A DNA stretch of 64,000 nucleotides from Streptomyces goshikiensis (GCF_014650555.1 NZ_BMVE01000002.1:248001-312000); one strand, 5' to 3'; positions 36,479-46,210 are shown, counted from the first letter of the stretch. The notes: a model not told the origin generated them from the sequence alone. Numbers and translations: made by a program.

Positions 36479-37591
36479 ATGAACACGCGTATGCGTAGAG
36501 CCGCCGTAGCCGTCGCCGCTGGTGCCATGGCCGTATCGCTCGCCGCTTGTGGCAGTGCGAAGGAGTCCGGCAGCGGCTCCAAGGAGTCCGGTGCCGCCAA
36601 GGGTGACGCGATCAAGGTCGGCCTCCTTCTTCCGGAGAACCAGACCGCGCGGTACGAGAAGTTCGACAAGCCGCTGATCGAGAAGAAGGTCGCCGACCTC
36701 ACCGGCGGCAAGGGCGAGGTGATCTACGCCAACGCCAAGCAGGACGCGACCACGCAGAACTCCCAGGTCGACACGATGATCACCAACAAGGTGAACGTCC
36801 TCATCGTGGACGCGGTCGACTCCAAGGCCATCGCGGGCGCGGTCAAGAGGGCCAAGGACGCCGGCATCCCGGTCGTGGCCTACGACCGCCTGGCCGAGGG
36901 CCCGATCGACGCCTACACCTCCTTCGACAACGAAGAGGTCGGCAAGGTCCAGGGCAAGGCGCTCCTGGAGGCGCTCGGCGAGAAGGCCAAGGACGGCCAG
37001 ATCGTCATGATGAACGGCTCGGTCACCGACCCGAACGCCAAGCTCTTCAAGTCCGGTGCGCACTCCGTCCTCGACGGCAAGGTGAACGTCGGCAAGGAGT
37101 ACGACACGGTCGAGTGGAAGCCGGAGAACGCCAACACCAACATGGCGGGCGCCCTCTCCGCGCTCGGCAAGGACAAGGTCATCGGCGTCTACTCCGCGAA
37201 CGACGGCATGGCGGGCGGCATCATCACCGCCCTCAAGGCCGCCGGCGTGAACCCCCTGCCGCCGGTCACCGGCCAGGACGCCGAACTCGCCGGTGTGCAG
37301 CGCATCGTCGCGGGCGAGCAGTTCATGAGCGTCTACAAGCCGTACGCGCCGGAGGCCACCGCCGCGGCCGAGATGGCCGTCGCCCTCGCCAAGGGCGAGA
37401 AGATCGACGACATCATCAACCAGAAGGTCGACAGCCCGACCGCCAAGGGCGTTCCGTCCGTGCTGATCCCGGTCGTCTCCCTGACCAAGGCCAACATCAA
37501 GGACACCGTCGTCAAGGACGGCGTCTACAAGGTCGAAGAGATCTGCACCGACAAGTACGCGGCCGCCTGCGCCACCCTCGGCCTGAAGTAA
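36479..37591 (+). CDS. xylF: Xylose ABC transporter substrate-binding lipoprotein
   Basis: A 370-residue periplasmic-binding-protein-like lipoprotein (Peripla_BP_4). The signal ends in lipobox LAAC (about residue 24). The segment VVAYDRLAEGPIDAYTSFDN with EEVGKVQG closely follows the D-xylose-binding signature of XylF. ATG 36479 is chosen with GGGAGG 8 nt upstream. It is the first gene of xylFGH; a hairpin and C-rich tract separate it from xylG and may give extra binding-protein mRNA. Control by Rok7B7 is known in S. coelicolor. Confidence 0.88.
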   Translation: MNTRMRRAAVAVAAGAMAVSLAACGSAKESGSGSKESGAAKGDAIKVGLLLPENQTARYEKFDKPLIEKKVADLTGGKGEVIYANAKQDATTQNSQVDTMITNKVNVLIVDAVDSKAIAGAVKRAKDAGIPVVAYDRLAEGPIDAYTSFDNEEVGKVQGKALLEALGEKAKDGQIVMMNGSVTDPNAKLFKSGAHSVLDGKVNVGKEYDTVEWKPENANTNMAGALSALGKDKVIGVYSANDGMAGGIITALKAAGVNPLPPVTGQDAELAGVQRIVAGEQFMSVYKPYAPEATAAAEMAVALAKGEKIDDIINQKVDSPTAKGVPSVLIPVVSLTKANIKDTVVKDGVYKVEEICTDKYAAACATLGLK

Positions 37592-37636
37592 GGCCCCCCG
37601 AAGCAGGGCCCTCCCCTCGGTGAGGTGCCCCCGCGC

Positions 37637-37763
37637 CTGCCCGGCGCCCCGCCCTTTCTTCCCCGCCACCCGCGGGGCGCCGGGCAGAAACGATTCCCCT
37701 GCTTCTCCCGCTTGCTCCGTCAAGCCCCGCTCTTCCCCCCATTCGCCCCGCTCCTGCTCTTTT
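37637..37763 (+). promoter_or_regulatory. Intra-operon hairpin plus C/T-rich tract between xylF and xylG
   Basis: A perfect 16-bp stem (37637-37652 with 37672-37687, 19-nt loop) is followed by about 70 nt that are C/T-rich and G-poor (37691-37763). The hairpin could protect xylF mRNA from 3' decay. The C-rich tract resembles a Rho-loading region. Together they would lower xylG/xylH relative to xylF. Confidence 0.5.
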
Positions 37764-37806
37764 GCACGACATCCCCGCCGGTCAGGCGGCGAAGGAGATG
37801 GTTCAT

Positions 37807-38586
37807 GTGTCCGCTGCGCCCGTGCTGGCGTTGCGAGGGGTCTCGAAGCGGTTCGGCGCCGTTCAGGCCCTGACCGACGTAGAACTCGAGGTCCACTCCG
37901 GTGAGGTGGTCGCCCTGGTCGGCGACAACGGCGCCGGCAAGTCCACGCTGGTCAAGACGATCGCCGGCGTGCACCCCATCGATGACGGCGTCATCGAGTG
38001 GCAGGGCCGCCCGGTCTCGATCACCAAGCCCCACGACGCCCAGAACCTGGGCATCGCGACGGTCTACCAGGACCTCGCGCTGTGCGACAACATCGATGTC
38101 GTCGGCAACCTCTTCCTCGGCCGCGAGCTCAAGCGCCGCGGTGTCCTCGACGAGGTGGAGATGGAGCGCCGCGCCCGCGAGCTCCTGACCACCCTGTCCA
38201 TCCGGATCCCCAGCGTCCGGATCCCGATCGCCTCGCTCTCCGGCGGTCAGCGCCAGACCGTGGCGATCGCCCGCTCCATGCTGGGCGAGCCGCAGCTCGT
38301 CATCCTCGACGAGCCCACCGCCGCCCTCGGCGTCGAGCAGACCGCACAGGTGCTCGACCTCGTGGAGCGGCTGCGGGAGCGCGGCCACGCCGTCATCCTC
38401 ATCAGCCACAACATGGCCGATGTGAAGGCCGTCGCCGACAAGGTGGCGGTCCTGCGGCTGGGCCGCAACAACGGCGTCTTCACCGTCGCCGACACCTCGC
38501 AGGAAGAGATCATCTCCGCCATCACCGGTGCCACGGAAAACGCCGTGACCCGCCGGGCGGCCCGTACCGGGGAGGCCCACAAGTGA
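37807..38586 (+). CDS. xylG: Xylose ABC transporter ATPase, single-domain
   Basis: A 259-residue ATPase. It shows Walker A GDNGAGKST, signature LSGGQRQTVAIARSM, Walker B LVILDEPTAAL and switch His in LISHNMA. Escherichia XylG and RbsA carry two such domains in ~500 residues; this protein has one, so it should work as a homodimer. GTG 37807 is chosen because AAGGAG sits 9 nt upstream, while ATG 37798 directly abuts that Shine-Dalgarno. Its stop overlaps the xylH GTG. Confidence 0.88.
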   Translation: MSAAPVLALRGVSKRFGAVQALTDVELEVHSGEVVALVGDNGAGKSTLVKTIAGVHPIDDGVIEWQGRPVSITKPHDAQNLGIATVYQDLALCDNIDVVGNLFLGRELKRRGVLDEVEMERRARELLTTLSIRIPSVRIPIASLSGGQRQTVAIARSMLGEPQLVILDEPTAALGVEQTAQVLDLVERLRERGHAVILISHNMADVKAVADKVAVLRLGRNNGVFTVADTSQEEIISAITGATENAVTRRAARTGEAHK

Positions 38587-39851
38587 GCACCCACATCGAC
38601 CCGGTCAACCCGGCCGCCGCCCACGACGCGATCCCGGCCGTGGACCCGCGCCTGCTCGTGCGCGAGCAGGGTTTCTCCGGCTACCTGAACGAGTTCGGCC
38701 GCAAGATGAAGGCCGGTGACCTCGGCTCCATACCGGTCGTCATCGGTCTGGTCGTCATCTGGAGCATCTTCCAGGGGCTGAACTCGAACTTCCTCTCCCC
38801 GGAGAACCTCACCAACATCGCGATCACGATGGTCGCCACCGGCATGATCGCCGTCGGCATCATCTTCGTGCTGCTGCTCGGCGAGATCGACCTCTCGGTC
38901 GGCTCGGTCAGCGGAGTCTCCGGCGCGATCGTCGCCGTCCTCGCCGTCACCCACGGCGTGAACGAGTGGCTGGCCATCCTCGCCGCCGTCGCGGGCGGCG
39001 CCCTGATCGGCGCCATCCACGGCTTCTTCTTCGCCCGGATCGGCGCCCCGGCCTTCGCCGTCACCCTGTCGGGCCTGCTGTTCTGGTCCGGCGCGATGCT
39101 GCAGATCCTCGGCAGCAACGGCACGATCAACATCGACTCCGACGGTGTGGTCGGCAAGCTCACCACGTACTACTTCTCGGACGTGGCGGCCGGCTACGGC
39201 CTCGCGGCCGTCGCGGTGGTGGCGTACTTCCTCGCCTCCTTCTCCGACAGCAAGCGCCGCCAGGCGGCGGGCGTCCCCTCCCGCCCCCTCGGCGAGATCC
39301 TGCTGCGCACCGGCCTGCTCGCGCTGTTCACCTTCGGTCCCGCCGCGGTGTTCAACCAGTACAAGGGCCTGCCGCTCGCGGTCGTGCTGTTCGTGGTGGT
39401 GCTGGTCGGCACCGACTTCGTCCTGCGCCGTACCTCCTTCGGCCGGAACGTCTTCGCCCTCGGCGGCAGCGTCGAGGCCTCGCGCCGCGCCGGCATCAAC
39501 GTCACCGGGATCCGGATCGCGGTCTTCTCGATCTCCGGCACCTTCGCCGCCATCGGCGGGCTCTTCTGGGCCTCCAAGATCGCGGCGGCCAACCAGAGCG
39601 CCGGCGCCGGCGACCTGCTGATGAACGTGATCGCGGCGGCCGTGATCGGCGGCACCAGCCTCTTCGGCGGCCGGGGCCGGACCTGGAACGCCCTCCTCGG
39701 CGTCATGGTCATCACCTCGATCCAGTACGGTCTGGCTCTGGAGGGAATCGCGACGCCGATCCAGTACATGATCACCGGTGCGGTGCTGCTGGCCACCGTG
39801 GTGATCGACTCGGTCACGCGCAAGACCCAGAAGACGGCCGGACGCGCCTGA
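38583..39851 (+). CDS. xylH: Xylose ABC transporter permease
   Basis: A 422-residue BPD_transp_2-family permease with about 10-11 hydrophobic segments. The conserved family regions are LLGEIDLSVGSVSGVSGAIVA, GAIHGFFFARIGAPAFAVTLSG, and the C-terminal NVIAAAVIGGTSLFGGRG. The GTG start overlaps the xylG stop (GTGA). A long loop near residues 215-250 (SDSKRRQAAGVPSRP) is typical of XylH rather than RbsC. A terminator follows 30 bp downstream. Confidence 0.9.
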   Translation: MSTHIDPVNPAAAHDAIPAVDPRLLVREQGFSGYLNEFGRKMKAGDLGSIPVVIGLVVIWSIFQGLNSNFLSPENLTNIAITMVATGMIAVGIIFVLLLGEIDLSVGSVSGVSGAIVAVLAVTHGVNEWLAILAAVAGGALIGAIHGFFFARIGAPAFAVTLSGLLFWSGAMLQILGSNGTINIDSDGVVGKLTTYYFSDVAAGYGLAAVAVVAYFLASFSDSKRRQAAGVPSRPLGEILLRTGLLALFTFGPAAVFNQYKGLPLAVVLFVVVLVGTDFVLRRTSFGRNVFALGGSVEASRRAGINVTGIRIAVFSISGTFAAIGGLFWASKIAAANQSAGAGDLLMNVIAAAVIGGTSLFGGRGRTWNALLGVMVITSIQYGLALEGIATPIQYMITGAVLLATVVIDSVTRKTQKTAGRA

Positions 39852-39881
39852 CGGCGCCCCGGCACGGTAAGACCGGTCACA

Positions 39882-39914
39882 GTGCCCGGCGCCACTTCGT
39901 GTGGCGCCGGGCAC
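39882..39914. terminator. Terminator after xylH
   Basis: A perfect 14-bp stem (39882-39895 with 39901-39914) and loop TTCGT follow the xylFGH operon. Confidence 0.88.
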
Positions 39915-40026
39915 CTGTGCGTACATGTGTGCGCACAGCTGTGCGGGTATACGCCCGTTTGTGATGTGTGACCACGCGGCGGGGTGTACATGTATGACGA
40001 AGGTGTGACCCGTCAGGGACCGCCCG

Positions 40027-40086
40027 ATGACCGCCGCCGCGGGCGGAACATTAGACTCGACAGACCAGCAAGCAACTGCAAGGAGG
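40027..40086 (+). promoter_or_regulatory. dxs promoter and RBS
   Basis: TAGACT (40052-40057) matches the Streptomyces vegetative -10 consensus. ATGACC (40027-40032) is a possible -35 box at a long 19-bp spacing. AAGGAGG (40080-40086) is 5 nt before the GTG start, giving a leader of about 30 nt. Confidence 0.5.
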
Positions 40087-40091
40087 CACGG

Positions 40092-42008
40092 GTGCTGCTG
40101 ACCCGCATCAAGGGACCGCGCGATCTGGACCGGCTCAGCCAGGAGGAGCTCAATCAGCTCGCCGCCGAGATCAGGTCCTTCCTCGTCGACGCCGTCTCCA
40201 AGACCGGCGGGCACCTGGGCCCCAACCTCGGGGTGGTCGAGCTGACGATCGCCCTGCACCGGGTCTTCGACTCGCCGAAGGACAAGGTCCTCTTCGACAC
40301 CGGCCACCAGGCCTACGTCCACAAGCTCCTCACCGGCCGTCAGGACTTCGGCAACCTGCGCTCCAAGGGCGGCCTCTCGGGCTACCCCTCGCGCGCCGAG
40401 TCCGAGCACGACGTGATCGAGAACTCCCACGCCTCCACCGTGCTGGGCTGGGCCGACGGCCTGGCCAAGGCCAACGAGGTGCTGGGCCGCGAGGACCACC
40501 ACGTCGCCGCCGTCATCGGCGACGGCGCGCTCACCGGCGGCATGGCCTGGGAGGCGCTGAACAACATCGCCGCCGCCAAGGACCGCCCCCTGGTGATCGT
40601 CGTCAACGACAACGAGCGCTCGTACGGCCCCACCATCGGCGGCCTCGCGAACCACCTGGCGACCCTGCGCACCACCGACGGGTACGAGCGGTTCCTGGCC
40701 CGGGGCAAGGAGATCCTGGAGCGCACCCCGGTCGTGGGCAAGCCGCTCTTCGAGACCCTGCACGGCGCCAAGAAGGGCCTCAAGGACTTCATCGCCCCGC
40801 AGGGCATGTTCGAGGACCTCGGCCTGAAGTACATCGGCCCCATCGACGGGCACGACATGGAGGCCCTGGAGTCCGCGCTCCAGCGCGCCAAGCGCTTCAG
40901 CGGCCCGGTCATCGTGCACTGCCTCACCCAGAAGGGCCGCGGCTACGAGCCGGCCGTCCAGGACGAGGCGGACCGCTTCCACGCGGTCGGCGTGATCCAC
41001 CCGGACACCGGCCTGCCCGTCACCACCGACGCCGCCAGCTGGACCTCCGTCTTCGCCGACGAGATGGTCAGGCTCGGCAAGGAGCGCGAGGACATCGTCG
41101 CGATCACCGCGGCCATGCTCCAGCCCGTCGGCCTGAAGAAGTTCGCGGACGCCTTCCCGGACCGCATCTTCGACGTCGGTATCGCCGAGCAGCACGGCGC
41201 CACCTCGGCGGCGGGCCTGGCCACCGGCGGCGCCCACCCGGTCTTCGCGGTGTACGCGACCTTCCTCAACCGCGCCTTCGACCAGGTCCTGATGGACGTC
41301 GCCCTGCACAAGTGCGGGGTCACCTTCGTCCTGGACCGCGCCGGTGTCACCGGCACCGACGGGGCCTCGCACAACGGCATGTGGGACATGTCGATCATGC
41401 AGGTCGTCCCCGGCCTGCGGCTCGCCGCCCCGCGCGACGCCGAGCAGCTGCGCGCGCAGCTGCGCGAGGCCGTCCAGGTCAAGGACGCCCCGACCGTCGT
41501 GCGCTACTCCAAGGGCGTCGTCGGCCCGGCCGTGCCGGCCGTCGGCCGGATCGGCGGCATGGACGTACTGCGGGCCCCGGCCCCCGAGGTCACCCGTCCG
41601 GACGTACTGCTCGTCTCCGTCGGCGCGCTCGCCCCGATGTGCCTGGAGATCGCCGACCTGCTCGACAAGCAGGGCATCTCCACGACCGTGGTCGACCCCC
41701 GCTGGGTCAAGCCGGTGGACGAGGCCCTGGCCCCGCTCGCCGACCGCCACCGGGTCGTCGTCACCGTCGAGGACAACGGCCGTACCGGCGGCGTCGGCTC
41801 CGCCGTCTCGCAGGCCCTGCGCGACGCCGGGGTCGACGTACCGCTGCGCGACTTCGGCATTCCGCAGCGCTTCCTCGACCACGCCTCCCGCAAGGAGGTC
41901 ATGGCCGAGATCGGCCTGACCGCGCCGGACATCGCCCGGCAGGTCACGGGCCTGGTCGCCAAGCTGGACGGCCGCTACGACAGCGAGCCGGCCGCCACCG
42001 TCGACTAG
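40092..42008 (+). CDS. dxs: 1-deoxy-D-xylulose-5-phosphate synthase
   Basis: A 638-residue thiamine-diphosphate enzyme that joins pyruvate and glyceraldehyde-3-phosphate in the first step of the MEP isoprenoid pathway. The TPP/Mg motif is [16 protein letters not shown] (residues ~143-158). The catalytic glutamate lies in [13 protein letters not shown] and the transketolase-like [15 protein letters not shown] follows. GTG 40092 is chosen because AAGGAGG is directly upstream and the longer frame has no family similarity. Placement after the xylose operon is conserved in S. coelicolor (SCO6013) and does not by itself mean a shared pathway. Confidence 0.95.
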   Translation: MLLTRIKGPRDLDRLSQEELNQLAAEIRSFLVDAVSKTGGHLGPNLGVVELTIALHRVFDSPKDKVLFDTGHQAYVHKLLTGRQDFGNLRSKGGLSGYPSRAESEHDVIENSHASTVLGWADGLAKANEVLGREDHHVAAVIGDGALTGGMAWEALNNIAAAKDRPLVIVVNDNERSYGPTIGGLANHLATLRTTDGYERFLARGKEILERTPVVGKPLFETLHGAKKGLKDFIAPQGMFEDLGLKYIGPIDGHDMEALESALQRAKRFSGPVIVHCLTQKGRGYEPAVQDEADRFHAVGVIHPDTGLPVTTDAASWTSVFADEMVRLGKEREDIVAITAAMLQPVGLKKFADAFPDRIFDVGIAEQHGATSAAGLATGGAHPVFAVYATFLNRAFDQVLMDVALHKCGVTFVLDRAGVTGTDGASHNGMWDMSIMQVVPGLRLAAPRDAEQLRAQLREAVQVKDAPTVVRYSKGVVGPAVPAVGRIGGMDVLRAPAPEVTRPDVLLVSVGALAPMCLEIADLLDKQGISTTVVDPRWVKPVDEALAPLADRHRVVVTVEDNGRTGGVGSAVSQALRDAGVDVPLRDFGIPQRFLDHASRKEVMAEIGLTAPDIARQVTGLVAKLDGRYDSEPAATVD

Positions 42009-42074
42009 GACGGCTCGCCGCGGGCCGCTCCGGCGGCCCGGCGACCCTCCGTATAACGCCGCGCGGTTGCGGGT

Positions 42075-42120
42075 AACGGGCCGGGAGATCACTCTGGAGG
42101 AGTGGGCCTCCCGGCCCGTT
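42075..42120. terminator. Bipartite terminator hairpin after dxs
   Basis: An outer 13-bp stem (42075-42087 with 42108-42120) encloses a 5-bp stem (42090-42094 with 42100-42104). It lies between dxs and the permease, which are on the same strand. Confidence 0.75.
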
Positions 42121-42152
42121 CGTGTGCGTCGTCACCCGTCGGAGGTGCGTCG

Positions 42153-43649
42153 GTGAGCAAGGATATGAACAGTCCCTTCCGCACCAAGACGGTGGAGCAG
42201 TCCATCCGGGACACGGAGGAGCCGGAACACGCCCTCCGGAAGTCGCTCTCCGCCTGGGACCTGACGGTCTTCGGCGTCGGTGTGATCATCGGTACGGGCA
42301 TCTTCGTCCTCACGGGCATCGCGGCGCGGAACAACGCCGGACCCGCCACCTCCCTGGCCTTCGTGGCGGCGGGCATCGTCTGCGCCCTCGCGGCGCTCTG
42401 CTACGCCGAGTTCGCGTCCACCGTCCCGGTGGCGGGCTCGGCCTACACCTTCGCGTACGCCTCGATCGGCGAGCTGCCCGCCTGGATCATCGGCTGGGAC
42501 CTGGTGCTCGAATTCGCGCTCGGCACCGCCGTCGTCGCGGTCGGCTGGTCCGGGTACGTCCGCCACCTCATGCACACCAACCTGGGCTGGGACCTGCCCA
42601 CCGCACTGTCCGGGCCCGATGCGGGAGGCAGCTTCGACCTGCTGGCCTTCCTGCTGGTCCTGGTGCTGACGGTGATCCTGGTCGTGGGGACGAAGCTCTC
42701 GGCCCGGATCACGGCGGTCGTGGTCGCCATCAAGGTCACCGTGGTGCTGCTGGTCATCATCGCCGGCCTGTTCTTCATCAAGGGCGACAACTACTCCCCG
42801 TTCGTCCCGCCGGCCCAGCCGCAGACCACCGGGGGCGGCTGGACGGCGCCCCTGGTCCAGCTGATGTTCGGGTACGAGCCCACCAACTTCGGCGTCATGG
42901 GCATCTTCACCGCGGCCTCCCTCGTCTTCTTCGCCTTCATCGGCTTCGACGTGGTGGCCACCGCGGCCGAGGAGACCAAGAACCCCCAGCGGGACATGCC
43001 GCGCGGCATCCTCGGCTCGCTGATCATCTGCACCGTGCTGTACGTCGCCGTGACGCTGGTGGTCACCGGCATGCAGAAGTACTCGGAGATGTCGGCCACC
43101 GCGCCGCTCGCCGAGGCCTTCAAATCCGTGAACCAGCCGTTCTTCGCCGGTGCCATCAGCCTCGGGGCGTCCGTCGGCCTGATCACCGTGTGCATGATCC
43201 TGCTGCTCGGCCAGACCCGCGTGTTCTTCGCGATGAGCCGTGACGGACTGCTGCCGCGCGTCTTCTCCGTCACCCACCCCAAGTACCGCACGCCCTACCG
43301 GGCCACCGTACTGCTCGGCGGGATCATCGCCGTCGTCGCGGGCTTCACCAGCCTGGAGAAGCTCGCGGAACTGGTGAACATCGGCACCCTGTTCGCCTTC
43401 GTGGTGGTCGCCCTCGGCGTGATGGTCCTGCGCAAGACCCGCCCCGACCTGCACCGGTCCTTCCGGACCCCGTGGGTGCCGGTGGTCCCGATCCTGTCGA
43501 TCGCGGCCTCGCTCTGGCTGATGCTCAACCTGCCGGCCGAGACCTGGCTCCGGTTCGGCATCTGGATGCTCATCGGCTTCGTCGTCTACTTCTTGTACGG
43601 ACGCCGCAACAGCCGCCTCGGCAAGGCCGGCGCGGACGCGGAGTTCTAG
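42153..43649 (+). CDS. Amino acid permease (APC superfamily, cationic amino-acid transporter type)
   Basis: A 498-residue transporter with about 12-14 transmembrane segments. TM1 contains the APC hallmark GVGVIIGTGIFVLTG (residues ~40-54). The segment FFAFIGFDVVATAAEETKNPQRDMPRG is the conserved TM6-loop region of YfnA/CAT-type members. GTG 42153 is selected with GGAGG 7 nt upstream. It probably imports amino acids with protons; specificity is unknown. It corresponds in position to SCO6014. Confidence 0.88.
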   Translation: MSKDMNSPFRTKTVEQSIRDTEEPEHALRKSLSAWDLTVFGVGVIIGTGIFVLTGIAARNNAGPATSLAFVAAGIVCALAALCYAEFASTVPVAGSAYTFAYASIGELPAWIIGWDLVLEFALGTAVVAVGWSGYVRHLMHTNLGWDLPTALSGPDAGGSFDLLAFLLVLVLTVILVVGTKLSARITAVVVAIKVTVVLLVIIAGLFFIKGDNYSPFVPPAQPQTTGGGWTAPLVQLMFGYEPTNFGVMGIFTAASLVFFAFIGFDVVATAAEETKNPQRDMPRGILGSLIICTVLYVAVTLVVTGMQKYSEMSATAPLAEAFKSVNQPFFAGAISLGASVGLITVCMILLLGQTRVFFAMSRDGLLPRVFSVTHPKYRTPYRATVLLGGIIAVVAGFTSLEKLAELVNIGTLFAFVVVALGVMVLRKTRPDLHRSFRTPWVPVVPILSIAASLWLMLNLPAETWLRFGIWMLIGFVVYFLYGRRNSRLGKAGADAEF

Positions 43650-43690
43650 CGGCCCGGCGGCCCAGCGACCCCAGCGAGGTACGGACGCGG

Positions 43691-43719
43691 CCTCCCCCGT
43701 CAGCCGGTGGCGGGGGAGG
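43691..43719. terminator. Hairpin between convergent permease and LCP genes
   Basis: CCTCCCCC (43691-43698) pairs with GGGGGAGG (43712-43719) across 13 nt. The right arm lies in the end of the LCP gene, whose stop is in the loop. It could end the permease transcript. Confidence 0.5.
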
Positions 43720-44812
43720 TCTTCGCGCTCGCCGGGATCTTCTGATCGGTGCGCAGCGCCTCCCACAGCGCCCCCGCCTGCGGCTCCGCGACGATCACCC
43801 GGTTCGGGTCCACCTTGTCGTAGGCCACCGGCATCATGATGGTCTCCATCGTCGCCGGGTCCACGCCCTTCATGCTCCGCGCGAAGTCGGACAGCGCGGT
43901 GAGCGAGGCCAGGTCGGAGTCGGTGGTCAGCGACTTGGTGCCGGCGTCGGCGAGCTTGTACAGCCGCGCCGGGTTGCCGAGGGCGTCCTGCTTCTTCACC
44001 TCGGCCAGCATCGCCAGCATGAACCGCTGCTGGAGGCCTATCCGTCCGAGGTCGCTGCCGTCCCCGTAGCCGTAGCGCGTACGGACGAAGCGGAGCGAGT
44101 CGGTGCCGTTGAGCCGGTGGGTGCCCGCGTCCAGCTTGAGGCCGCCCTTGGCGCCGCTCATCGGCTTGTCCAGGGTGACGGTGACCCCGCCGAGCGCGTC
44201 CACCAGGCCCTTGAACCCGGCGAAGTCGACCTCGACGAAGTGGTCCACGCGGATCCCGGACAGCTGCTCCACGGTCTTGACCACGCAGGCGGGACCGGCC
44301 AGCGAGTAGACGGAGTTGAACATGACCCGGTTGGCGGTCGGCACCGTCCCGCCGTCCTTGTCCTTGCACTCGGGCCGGGTGATCAGGGTGTCGCGCGGGA
44401 TGCTCACCGCGGTCGCCCTGGACCGGCCCTCGGGTATGTGCACGAGCATCGCCGTGTCGGAGCGGGCGCCGCTGACATCGCCGTGGTCGAGGTCCGCGTT
44501 GGCCCCGGCGCGCGAGTCCGAGCCGAGCACCAGGATGTTCTGGGCGTTGGCGACCACCTTCGGCGGCCGGTTGTCGACCCCGATCGCCTGGTCCAGGTCG
44601 ACGCTGTCGATATTGCCGCTGAGGTGGCTGTACGCCCACCAGCCGGTCCCGCCGAACGCCAGGAGCAGGACCAGCGAGCCCAGCAGGATGCCGCGCCGTA
44701 CGCGCTGCCCGCGGGTGCGGCGGCGCTCGGGCGCCGGCCCGGTGGGGTGGCCGGGGGCGGGGGTCTGGTCCGGCGTCGTGGCGTCCTGGCTCATCCTGCT
44801 GCGGGTCCTCAC
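43700..44812 (-). CDS. LytR-CpsA-Psr (LCP) family protein
   Basis: A 370-residue membrane-anchored phosphotransferase. A single transmembrane helix at about residues 41-61 (ILLGSLVLLLAFGGTGWWAY) follows a Pro/Arg-rich cytoplasmic tail, so the LCP domain is outside. Key motifs are ILVLGSDSRAG, a SIPRDTLI core with arginine and aspartate, VEVDFAGFKGLVDALGGV and RFVRTRYGYGDGSDLGR. LCP enzymes attach wall polymers such as teichoic acids or glycans to peptidoglycan. The start is uncertain: GTG 44812 or ATG 44794. Confidence 0.9.
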   Translation of the reverse strand: MRTRSRMSQDATTPDQTPAPGHPTGPAPERRRTRGQRVRRGILLGSLVLLLAFGGTGWWAYSHLSGNIDSVDLDQAIGVDNRPPKVVANAQNILVLGSDSRAGANADLDHGDVSGARSDTAMLVHIPEGRSRATAVSIPRDTLITRPECKDKDGGTVPTANRVMFNSVYSLAGPACVVKTVEQLSGIRVDHFVEVDFAGFKGLVDALGGVTVTLDKPMSGAKGGLKLDAGTHRLNGTDSLRFVRTRYGYGDGSDLGRIGLQQRFMLAMLAEVKKQDALGNPARLYKLADAGTKSLTTDSDLASLTALSDFARSMKGVDPATMETIMMPVAYDKVDPNRVIVAEPQAGALWEALRTDQKIPASAKTSPATG

Positions 44813-44897
44813 CTGTGGTGCCGACGTGGGGCGTTGCGTGGCGCTGACCGTGCACTATAGACAGTTGTTAATACTGGTGTACGACCCGAGGCCCACC

Positions 44898-44967
44898 TTT
44901 GTCACCGAATTCTTCGAACTAGAATCCGCATGACGTGGGGGACATGGCCACGACGAGTGCGGGAGGA
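44898..44967 (+). promoter_or_regulatory. Promoter of the beta-propeller-like gene
   Basis: TTTGTC (44898-44903) and TAGAAT (44920-44925) are spaced by 16 bp and match a vegetative promoter. GGGAGGA (44961-44967) is 7 nt before the ATG at 44975. The divergent LCP promoter was not identified. Confidence 0.5.
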
Positions 44968-44974
44968 CGAGCTG

Positions 44975-46102
44975 ATGAGGATCAGGCCGGGAGGTGCGGC
45001 GCGGCGCGAGGCGGCCCGGGGCACCGGAGAAACCGCCGGTGACCAGGCAGGACCGGCCCCGCGCAGGGCGCAGTCCGCGGTCGACGGGCGCTGGCTGATG
45101 CTCGGGCACGACGGCCGGCTGACGGCGTACGCCCGTACCCCGGACGGTCTGCTGCGCTGGACCGAGTCCAGCCCGGGCGGACCGCGGTGGGAGGGGCCGG
45201 TGTTCTTCCCCGCGCCTTCGATCACGAGCCTGGCCGTCGGCCAAGGGGCTGACGGTTTCGCGCACTTCGTCGGCCGGCGCACCGTACGCAAGAACGGCGC
45301 CGACGTCGTCGACGTCGCGCACGCGATCCAGTACCAGAGCGGCAGGCCGCTGAGCGAGTGGCATTCGCTGGGCAACCCGCGCCGGGACCCGGCGACGGGC
45401 ACGCGGGTCGGCACCCCGGTCGTCGCGGTCGCCCCGGGCGGCTCCACGTACGTGTTCATGGAGAACGCCTCCGGCTCCCTGGCCGTGCGCCGGGAGTCCG
45501 CGGCGGGCAAGTGGCAGCCCTGGCAGGGCATCAAGGGCGAGGGCGTCCGGGACGGCATCGCCCCCGTGGCGCTGGAGTCCGGTCTGGTCGAGGTGCTGTC
45601 CCCGGCCGAGGGCGCGGCGCTCTACTGCCACCAGCCGAAGGCGGACACCGACCTGGTGAGCGGGGAGGACGTCCCGGTGGCCCCGGCCGGGCACAGCCTG
45701 GCCGGGCTGGAGACGGCGCCGGGCAGGGTCACGTACTACTGGACCGACGCGGCGACCCACGGCGTGCTCGCGCACCGCGCCGGCCGGGTGATCCCGCTCG
45801 GGGGCAGCGCCTCCGAGGGCCGGATCGCCGTCCTGCGGGCCGTGGTCGACGGGCTCGACCACACCGTGACGGCCCACCGGGCCACCGACGGCCAGGTCGT
45901 CGTGGGCATCTGCGTCACCGAGGACGAGAGCGCCGGCATGCACTGGTCGCCGACGGGCGAGCACAGCATCGCCGCGCCCGCCCTCGCCCTCGACCACCAG
46001 GGCCGGGTGGTCGTCGCCTTCCTCGACGCCGAGGGCGGCCTGCGCATCGCCCGCCAGACGGGCCGCGGCGGCTTCGCCCTGGCCCCGGCCGTCCGGGTCT
46101 GA
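44975..46102 (+). CDS. Beta-propeller-like protein of unknown function
   Basis: A 375-residue protein with no signal peptide. From residue ~37 it repeats a pattern of about 50 residues with Asp/Gly turns and Trp (DGRWLMLGHDGRLTAYART, SLAVRRESAAGKWQPWQGIKG, DHQGRVVVAFLDAEGG). This suggests a five- or six-bladed propeller of the PLL type. ATG 44975 is preferred to an upstream ATG at 44930 because of GGGAGGA. PLL-fold proteins often bind sugars; a role is not assignable. Confidence 0.72.
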   Translation: MRIRPGGAARREAARGTGETAGDQAGPAPRRAQSAVDGRWLMLGHDGRLTAYARTPDGLLRWTESSPGGPRWEGPVFFPAPSITSLAVGQGADGFAHFVGRRTVRKNGADVVDVAHAIQYQSGRPLSEWHSLGNPRRDPATGTRVGTPVVAVAPGGSTYVFMENASGSLAVRRESAAGKWQPWQGIKGEGVRDGIAPVALESGLVEVLSPAEGAALYCHQPKADTDLVSGEDVPVAPAGHSLAGLETAPGRVTYYWTDAATHGVLAHRAGRVIPLGGSASEGRIAVLRAVVDGLDHTVTAHRATDGQVVVGICVTEDESAGMHWSPTGEHSIAAPALALDHQGRVVVAFLDAEGGLRIARQTGRGGFALAPAVRV

Positions 46103-46113
46103 CCCCGGGCGCT

Positions 46114-46138
46114 CCCGCGGCCCCTGAGGGGCCGCGGG
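46114..46138. terminator. Hairpin 1 between propeller gene and fadB
   Basis: A perfect 11-bp stem (46114-46124 with 46128-46138) with a TGA loop begins 11 nt after the stop codon. Confidence 0.6.
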
Positions 46139-46148
46139 CGGGCAGCGG

Positions 46149-46181
46149 AAAGGCCCCGCACACCAGGTGTGCGGGGCCTTT
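46149..46181. terminator. Hairpin 2 between propeller gene and fadB
   Basis: Complementary 16-bp arms (46149-46164 with 46166-46181) start with AAA and end with TTT, so it can work as a terminator in both directions between the convergent genes. Confidence 0.88.
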
Positions 46182-46210
46182 CGCCGTCTTCTGCGGGGCC
46201 GCTCCGGCTA

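Noticed and set aside
38247..42092. A minus-strand frame of over 1200 codons opposite xylH and dxs
   Set aside because: Asp/Glu/Gly/Val-rich composition typical of antisense GC-rich coding, with xylH and dxs clearly real on the other strand.
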